Part shown: positions 57,674-64,000 of the stretch, piece by piece
Numbering within the stretch: position 1 is the first letter of the stretch
Layout of the letters: every line of letters starts with the position of its first letter
NCBI RefSeq assembly: GCF_932526225.1
Contig: NC_064034.1
Coordinates: 17,806,887 to 17,870,886 of the forward strand
Reading direction: 5' to 3'
Length of the DNA: 64,000 nt
From: Nematostella vectensis
Taxonomy: Eukaryota; Cnidaria; Anthozoa; Actiniaria; Edwardsiidae
The notes under the pieces: model-generated
Told to the model about the DNA's origin: nothing
Databases searched by the model: none
The model's input: only the letters and a program-made list of their open reading frames with translations
Made by a program: the position numbers and the translations under genes

Positions 57674-58932
57674 AGTCTGCACATGTGTTGCAGATTCATG
57701 ATCAAGGGTAACATCCAAACCCTGATACGTCCATCATTATACCCTGCAGCCAACTGCTGACATGTCCTTGTAAAAGCCAGGCAAGAAACTTCCGTATTCT
57801 GGTACCATGTCCGTAAGCCATCAGGCTGAAGGTATGCATTAAGTGTAAACATTACAGTAAGGCTTTCAGAATTCAGGCCCAAAATCTTTGAGTCTGAAGT
57901 TCCAATTGCAAGAACTGCCCCATCAGGGGAGAATGCCGCGGAGCATAACTTTTGCCATGGAGTTTGTAGAATGTATGTGCTTTGAATACATCTGAGACCT
58001 GGTTTTTCTGTCTCAATCATCCACGTCTGGATTGTGCCATCTTCAAGGCAAGATGATAGATATTTGTGGCCATAGCGAGGGTCAAATAAATACCAACATT
58101 GCATGGCAAGGGTTAACGAGTGCCCAGAATTGTGTCTGAATGGGCCACATAGACAAATCATACTTGTTGAATTATCCAAGTCTAAACTGCCATGTATGTG
58201 TAGATCCTGGATATCTAAAACGACAAGTTGTCCGTTTGATGTGGAAATAGATAAGAACAATCCATCCGGCGAAAATATACAGGATTTGATAGTTCCACGG
58301 AACTTGGATGATAAGGCAGGGTTCATTTTCTTAACCAATTTCTTGGAATTGATATCTATGACACAAATGTGGTTAATATCGCCTGTCAGTCGTGAAACTA
58401 CAACAATGGAACTTCCATCGGGAGCGAACGTACAGCACAACAAAGATCCCCTAGTTCGCCAAATCCGCCTCATCTGTATGACCTCTGAACTGGTTGTTCT
58501 CCATGACCTCATGCGTACAAGCGCCAACGCGTCCTCGCTAAACAAGCTGACAACGAGCTGTCCGTCGGGAGAGAAATCACACGAGCGGCCTGAACGGGGA
58601 AAATCCGCCAGAAATCCGGTGTTTATCTGCCTTCTGTTTAGGTCCCAGAGGCGAATAGAAGAAAAGTCACGATTATGGCGCAAAAATGTGGTTTGCTCTA
58701 CTTTGGACGCTGAGAGCAACACGCCGTCATCATCACTAGGGAAGGAGCACGCGTAAATGTCCTTGTCTTCGTGTTTGAGTTGAATAACGATGTCGTAGTG
58801 ATGTTTGTGCCGAGCGACATTCCGGGTGAGCGGTCGATGCGAGCGACCAGAAAGACGTGGCAAAGACGATCGAGCAAAACTCGAGAATTCTTCGTGATCC
58901 CCCTCTCTCAAAGAAGACGAACGACAACCCAT
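57574..58932 (-). CDS. WD40-repeat protein with C-terminal SOCS box
   Basis: Single-exon, 452 residues. The start is taken at MGCRSSSLREG, which would allow N-myristoylation at Gly2 and palmitoylation at Cys3; the frame stays open for 30 more codons upstream, so a longer form cannot be excluded. WD blades are marked by YACSFPSDDDGVLLSASK with IRLWDL, CDFSPDGQLVVSLF, CTFAPDGSSIVVVS, CIFSPDGLFLSIS with LVVLDI, LSSCLEDGTIQTWMI, AAFSPDGAVLAIGTSD, and CLAFTRTCQQLAAG with IRVWML. The last 35 residues (LQHMCRLSII, then IPHLPLPTHLLRYLLY) fit a SOCS box, which in known proteins recruits elongin B/C and cullin-5 as a substrate receptor of a ubiquitin ligase. The architecture is like WSB1/WSB2, but orthology is not claimed. 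Confidence 0.85.
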   Translation of the reverse strand: MGCRSSSLREGDHEEFSSFARSSLPRLSGRSHRPLTRNVARHKHHYDIVIQLKHEDKDIYACSFPSDDDGVLLSASKVEQTTFLRHNRDFSSIRLWDLNRRQINTGFLADFPRSGRSCDFSPDGQLVVSLFSEDALALVRMRSWRTTSSEVIQMRRIWRTRGSLLCCTFAPDGSSIVVVSRLTGDINHICVIDINSKKLVKKMNPALSSKFRGTIKSCIFSPDGLFLSISTSNGQLVVLDIQDLHIHGSLDLDNSTSMICLCGPFRHNSGHSLTLAMQCWYLFDPRYGHKYLSSCLEDGTIQTWMIETEKPGLRCIQSTYILQTPWQKLCSAAFSPDGAVLAIGTSDSKILGLNSESLTVMFTLNAYLQPDGLRTWYQNTEVSCLAFTRTCQQLAAGYNDGRIRVWMLPLIMNLQHMCRLSIIKHIPANQIPHLPLPTHLLRYLLYSPIKYV

Positions 58933-59519
58933 TTGAAACAGGTTATCGCTGTATACACGTAGTGATAACAAAAACTTACGATTGAGCGAAAAAAATGTGT
59001 TATGAATAAAACATTGATCCAAAGGACTGCTGTGTTTTCACCCTTGTTTTGAAGGAAGTGTGAGATCCGCGTTTGGTAGCCTAGCCTTACACAGGTAACC
59101 CAGTCCATAACAACGAACCTTTAGAACTCGGGAAATCAAATCAAAGTAGTTAGTAGTGAATTAATAAACGACCACTCCAATATAAAGTTTAAAATCCTAT
59201 TTCATAAGTTAAATTCATTTTCTTATCTTACCAATAATATTTTACCAATAAATAGAGAAGGGTTTTGCCACACAGGCAACCCGCCTTAGTTAGAAAACAA
59301 GTTCTTGTTGGTTGCTACTTCGTGTGGGGGAAAAGTTAGAAAAGTTTCTAGTTTTTATTCCTTCACATATTCGCGATAATCAATGATTTCCGCAAAACGG
59401 AACCTTAATACGGAAATTTAGTTGTCTGAATTTCCCGTGCATTGAGTTTTTGCTTGAGATTTGCGCATATATTCAGTCTGGAAGTGATGAAATTCGCGGC
59501 GTTTGCAAACTGACAGAAG
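58933..59519. promoter_or_regulatory. Divergent promoter region, WD40/SOCS gene and kinesin-like gene
   Basis: The two start codons point away from each other across 587 bases. No TATA box is obvious at either end. Shared regulation is possible but inferred from arrangement only. Confidence 0.35.
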
Positions 59520-62500
59520 ATGAACGTTGAAGTTGTTGCTCGAATTCGACCTCCTCGAAGAGGCGAAATATCCAACATTCGCGTCTCTGGAACAAGAGTG
59601 CAATCCTCGCGTGGTACTGGACATATCTTTAATTCAGTTTACTCACAGAAATCTCTGACTTATGATGTATACAAGGATTGTTGCGAGCCCCTGGTCGAAC
59701 TCTTGTGTGCAGGGTACAACACTAGTCTGCTATTGCTTGGGGAAACAGGTTCAGGAAAGTCATTCAGCTTGGCAGGAGATAAGACTGCTAAAGCTGGACT
59801 TATACCATTGCTTATTAATGGAGTTTTTATGAAGGTTAGAGATCAAGCGAGGGAGCAGAACAGAACTCATTTAACAGCGACCAGTTCTTCTCAGGTCGTA
59901 GTACAATGCTGTGAATTTTATAATGAGCAAGTGACCGACTTGCTCCTTTCTCCTACTGAAGGTAAGCACTTTCTATTAGCTTAGTAGATTTTTAGAGCTA
60001 TGAAATACCACCCTATTCATTTTATTTTAAGCTATACTTTATAATTCAGGGCCAAATCCAAACTCATTTGCATTTCCATTGTATTTTTTGCGTCGTTTTA
60101 TAGAAATCAAGGTGTGAAGTCCCATTGGCTCTGTATTCGTCGTGATCCCTCCCGGGGAAGACCCCCTCACATACTCTACTGTGTCAAAAATGCTTGCCCT
60201 ATACCTTTATGCCTGGTGCGCACTAGTGACATAGAGACAACATAACGACATGGACATAAAAGAAAAAACATGTTTTTTCTCTTGTTATGTTCATGTTGTT
60301 ATGTTGGGCTTAACATATGAATATATGAGTGTGCGTCCCTGTGTTGTTGAATCACTAGTGTGCACCAGGCATAAGTGCATAAAATTGGCCCAATGTGTTA
60401 TCCCTTATGGTCTTCTAGAATCTGCTATCCCTTAGGGTGTCTTCCAGCTGGACCCAAAGAATACAAATTAAACTTCCTGCCAAACTGTAAGATTTTCTTA
60501 TCTTTTTTGATATCTATAAAAAATGGATGAGAGTCCCTTTAAAGTGGACATGATAGAGGCGTGCTTGAAAACTGATTATTTGTCTTAAATCTTTAAACCA
60601 CGCCCATTGGTATCTTTGAAGGGTAGTTGCCCCCTCCCCAAGAATCCCTCTATTGTTAGCCCATGTACATCTACATTTTGAATGTGCCAAAAATATGGTT
60701 TATTATATAATTTGCAAAAACATTTTTTTCTTAATGGCTAATGACTAGCCACACCTCTGTTAATGTACTTAAATTTTATTATCTACTTGTAGGAAAGCAT
60801 GATCAACCTTCTTTACAATCCATTGCTAGGATTTCCCTAAGACTTCCCATATTTTGAAGCTGTAAAGTGTCAGGGAAGGATGAGGGGGAAATTATTTTCT
60901 TTCCCTGCCACCTTCTGCTTTTTAAAAAGTCCTGGCTACACCCCATTGGAAATCAAATTTTCAAAAAATTCTATTCTTCTACCATAGCCCAAAGGGTGGA
61001 GATAGCTGAAAGTGCTACAAGTGGTGTGTATCTCAAGAATGCAACCAAGCGGAGAGTTGCTGATGCAGCAGAGTGTACAGCAGTTTTCAGAGAAGCGTGG
61101 GCTGCAAGGGCTCACTCATACACTGATTATGGCCAGTCAGATTCTAGAACTACATTTCTATTTACTCTTGATCTAAGCATGGTATGGTTTATCTAAAACT
61201 GTTGTATATAAAGTGAGAGAAAACAGCATAACATCTCCTTATTTTCAAAATGTTCTGTTTGGTTGAAAAAAGGAAAATAGATCAAGTGTTTTGGGCCTTT
61301 TATTGGAAAAAAGGCTTTTCTAAATTTTGGGCTTCCTGTGGCTCGATCAAGAAAGAGCATGGGCCTGAGAGGAAGGGAGGGACTGTGACCCGATTCAACT
61401 CACCCTCAGTCCCCAATCTTTCATATATATATAGTACCACAGGAGGCCCAATTCATAAAAATACTGAGAAAGTCCAAAAAGCACTTAAGCTGCCTGCGTA
61501 AGAGGCTAGATCAACCCCAAGTCAAATTAAAATGCACATTAATGGATCCAGAAACAAAATATTCAGACCCTAGAATTTTGTGTAAGAGTCTGAACTATCA
61601 ATTTCCATTATCTCCCCCCTTTAGAACTCTCCCCTCCCTCCCTATCTCCTGGAGTGGATTGATGATGAGCTAAAACCAATGTTACTCTTTATATGTTTTC
61701 AGTCCCTTAGAGATAACTCTGCTCCATTCACATCAAGACTGTCAGTGATTGAACTCCCTGGAGCAGAAAAACTTGCTGAGGACCCTACACAGCTGAGAAT
61801 GCGTGAAGGAGTCTCGCTCAACAAGTCTGTTTTAGCATTTGGCCAGCTAGTGGCGACTTTAGCTTCTACTCATGATGCAGCCAGAAACATTAATTACAAG
61901 TAAGCAAAGACCATCAAATGATACATATGATACTTTGGTAGTTGTTCTACTAGTTCATTATTAATACTTTACTAAGTGGGAAGTGTAGAATAGAGTCTTA
62001 ACCTTTGTCAAGGGTTACAGGCTTGAGTCCTTGTCAACTCAGCTTTGGATTTTTGTGTTTAAACTTTACTCTTGACATTGAGATCTGTCCATTCATCCCT
62101 TGTATTGGCTTGGGGGCAGGGATTTTCTTTCAGATTTCCTGAAACTTCTGGAACTTCTGGGGTTTAGCTGGCCCCCTTGCCCTTGTGCTACGCATGTCCC
62201 ACCTCAAGATGCCATACATTTTACCTGCTAATTATTACACAGAATGTTGAAGTAACTCTCATGTCGAAGGGTATTGATTAAAAAGTTGCTTACTGTTGGA
62301 AATAATATATAATATGGAGAATTCCCTTGAAATCACAAAATTCCTACCATGTTTTACATTTAGAAAGAGTCTTTTTGATAAAATGTCAATAAATGCCATA
62401 TAAGCTCTTTGTCAGTAGCTCACGGTTGTTTTTAATTACAGTGAGTCTATACTGACGTCCCTTCTGCATGATACCTTGGGCGGCAACTGCAAGACAAAGG

Positions 62501-63651
62501 TCTTAGTGACTTTGAAGTCCATGGATAGCTCTGTATTGAATACCGTGTTGATGATTGCTGGTCAGCTAGCACAGGTTGTAAACTACCCCATCATCAATGA
62601 CTCTCTTGCAATGGTAAGTACCTTATGCAGTCACCTGTCCAGATAGGGTCCAAGGGGCTCCGGTCCCCTCCCTGCTCATATGCCAAGAAATAACTGAGTA
62701 GCTGTTGCATAAACTGGCCTGCATGGGTGGCCTAGTGTGTTAGTGCGTCAGCCTCTCACCGCTATGGCCCAGGTTCAAATCCTGGCTCAAACTGGGGATT
62801 TTTTCCGGGTTTCTGACTTGATTCAAATTTGTGTCACAAGTGAGTTGAAGTTATTCTCCCGTGTTTCCAGTCTTCTTGGATAAGGACACTAAACAGGAGG
62901 TCCCGCCCCATCTTGTGTATTTGTATATTTTAGTTTTAAGCTAAACTGGTAGAAAAACAGAACACTTTTTATAAATATTGTAGATAATGTCTGAAACTTT
63001 ACTTGTCATTAATAGGGTCTCATAACTTACTACAGAAGAATAATACACCAATTGAAGGAGGAGCTGAAGTCAGGTGGTTTTAAATCTGGCGGCAGCAGCT
63101 CGAATTTCCAGGAGCTAAAGGACCAGCTTGCAAGACTTGCCAATGAAAATGTAACTTGACTTCAGCAAAAATCATATTTATATCCAAAAACCTGTATTTA
63201 TTTACAAAATCCTGCCTTGCTAGACCCATCATCAGGTTTTGAACTAGGGGAGAAAGAAGATGCTGCCAACTTTGAGTAAAAACAATGCTATATAGATAGC
63301 CACCTTTTTTTCTACACAGTTTTTTTCCCCTCCCCTCTCCTGGATCCATAATTCAATTAGTTTATAAATTAATAAGAGGTCCAATAGATTTCCAAGAAAA
63401 GAAAATCTCACAAGAGTCTTTTACACAAATTAAGTACATTTCAAATGAATTGATGACTTTTTGTTGGTGAGATTGCAAGATCTTCCACTTATAAAATCTG
63501 TTATCAATGTATATTTCAGGTTGAGCTTCAAGAAGGAAGAGAGCAATTACATCGGCGTGTGTTGGACCTTGAGGCCAAGTACACTGAAGCCACCAACTCA
63601 TGGAAACAGCTTTCATCCAAACTTGAGATCAGTGACGAAGAGAAACTGCAG
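59520..63651 (+). CDS. Divergent kinesin-like coiled-coil protein, 3' end outside window
   Basis: Exons 59520-59961, 60988-61181, 61703-61899, 62442-62613, 63016-63150 and 63520-63651 join in phase to 390 codons; a donor at 63651 shows it continues. Motor-like landmarks in order: VEVVARIRPPRRGE (strand 1), LLLLGETGSGKSFSLAG (P-loop; GQTGSGKT in true kinesins), VVVQCCEFYNEQVTDLL, SDSRTTFLFTLDLS (switch I; normally SSRSHAVF), VIELPGAEKL (switch II; normally DLAGSE), GVSLNKSVLAFGQLV, and NESILTSLLHDTLGGNCKT (alpha-4). After residue 300 it becomes coiled-coil. The nucleotide pocket keeps the P-loop Lys but the switches are altered, so motor activity is doubtful. Best guess is the CCDC78 type of kinesin-related protein, which acts in centriole amplification; this is tentative. 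Confidence 0.8.
60208..60374. mobile_element. MITE in the first intron of the kinesin-like gene
   Basis: Ends TTATGCCTGGTGCGCACTAG and CTAGTGTGCACCAGGCATAA are inverted repeats; the middle holds a second palindrome around AACATGTTTTTTCTC. It splits a surrounding repeat (about 60145-60660) whose motif CTATCCCTTAGGGT is shared with the element at 1410-1892. Confidence 0.7.
62721..62940 (+). mobile_element. tRNA-derived SINE
   Basis: Head resembles a pol III promoter: an A-box-like GGTGGCCTAGTG near 62726 and a B box GGTTCAAATCC at 62772-62782, followed by a non-tRNA body with GATAAGGACACTAAACAGG and GTCCCGCCCC. The tRNA fold is degenerate and there is a body, so SINE rather than a tRNA gene. 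In intron 4 of the kinesin-like gene. Confidence 0.65.
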
Positions 63652-63673
63652 GTGAATGCAAATGCCAATTTGT

Positions 63674-63704
63674 ATTTATTATTATTATTATTTTTATTAT
63701 TATT

Positions 63705-63760
<56 letters not shown>

Positions 63761-63772
63761 TATTATTATTAA
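63674..63772. repeat. ATT/ATC microsatellite
   Basis: Runs of ATT, then about 18 ATC/TCA units, then ATT again. Directly after the donor of the last exon seen; its poly-Ser reading is an artefact. Confidence 0.95.
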
Positions 63773-64000
63773 TTAATTGTATTTATTATTTCTATTGTTT
63801 GTAAGTGATGTGTTTTAGAAGGCTACACAAAACCTAACAATTAGACTACTAGTTCAAGGCGAGAAGTAAAATCAGAACCAGTTGTGTAATTGTTTTAGTA
63901 AAAATGCACTTCCCATCGATATTTTTATGTGTAAATGCATAGGTAAAGATCTAATTGCTGGATAGATTATGCAGTGAGTCTAGCAAGTCTAGCAAACCAA

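Noticed and set aside
58103-58756. Plus-strand frame of 217 codons
   Set aside because: Antisense to the WD40/SOCS gene; its composition mirrors that gene.
62721-62800. tRNA gene
   Set aside because: Has a B box but no complete cloverleaf, and is followed by a SINE-type body.
63559-63804. Poly-Leu/poly-Ser protein
   Set aside because: Read-through of a kinesin-like exon into a microsatellite.

Overview
The window is animal nuclear DNA. Its genes are broken by many short introns with GT..AG borders, intergenic DNA is AT-rich, and small terminal-inverted-repeat elements are abundant. The two conserved enzymes (cystathionine gamma-lyase and ALG6), the gene spacing and the repeat types would fit an anthozoan cnidarian such as a sea anemone. 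That placement is an inference; nothing here proves the species.

Layout. 1-4.0 kb: 3' two-thirds of cystathionine gamma-lyase (+), twelve exons. 6.2-9.4 kb: a four-exon SAM-domain gene (-) with an unrecognised Cys-containing C-terminal domain. It appears to share a divergent promoter with ALG6 (10.9-20.6 kb, +), reconstructed here in 15 exons and 486 residues. 21.2-56.5 kb: three tandem copies (A, B, C, all -) of an unrecognised gene of about ten exons, each within a larger duplicated unit. The protein has a signal peptide, helical and hydrophobic segments, and a C-terminal array of Cys-bracketed helix-turn-helix-like repeats. Unit B is interrupted at about 39.2-47.8 kb by a block holding a damaged BEL/Pao retrotransposon (41.55-45.94 kb, 5-bp target duplication), a duplicated integrase-like fragment and several exon-like pieces. 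57.6-58.9 kb: an intronless WD40/SOCS-box gene (-) whose 3' end has been duplicated in tandem. 59.5 kb to the end: 5' part of a divergent kinesin-like gene (+), facing away from the WD40 gene across about 590 bases.

The conserved single-copy genes do unrelated housekeeping jobs: cysteine/H2S metabolism, N-glycan assembly, probable ubiquitin-ligase substrate recognition and a motor-like coiled-coil protein. The A/B/C family is the unusual part. Copies differ in which version of a duplicated exon they keep, in whether a transmembrane segment stays open, and in which mobile elements entered their introns. In one case another copy still shows the empty insertion site.

Exon borders were read by eye from splice consensus, reading phase and agreement between copies; no alignment or database search was run. 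Family assignments for CTH, ALG6, BEL/Pao, SAM, SOCS box and kinesin rest on recognised motifs.
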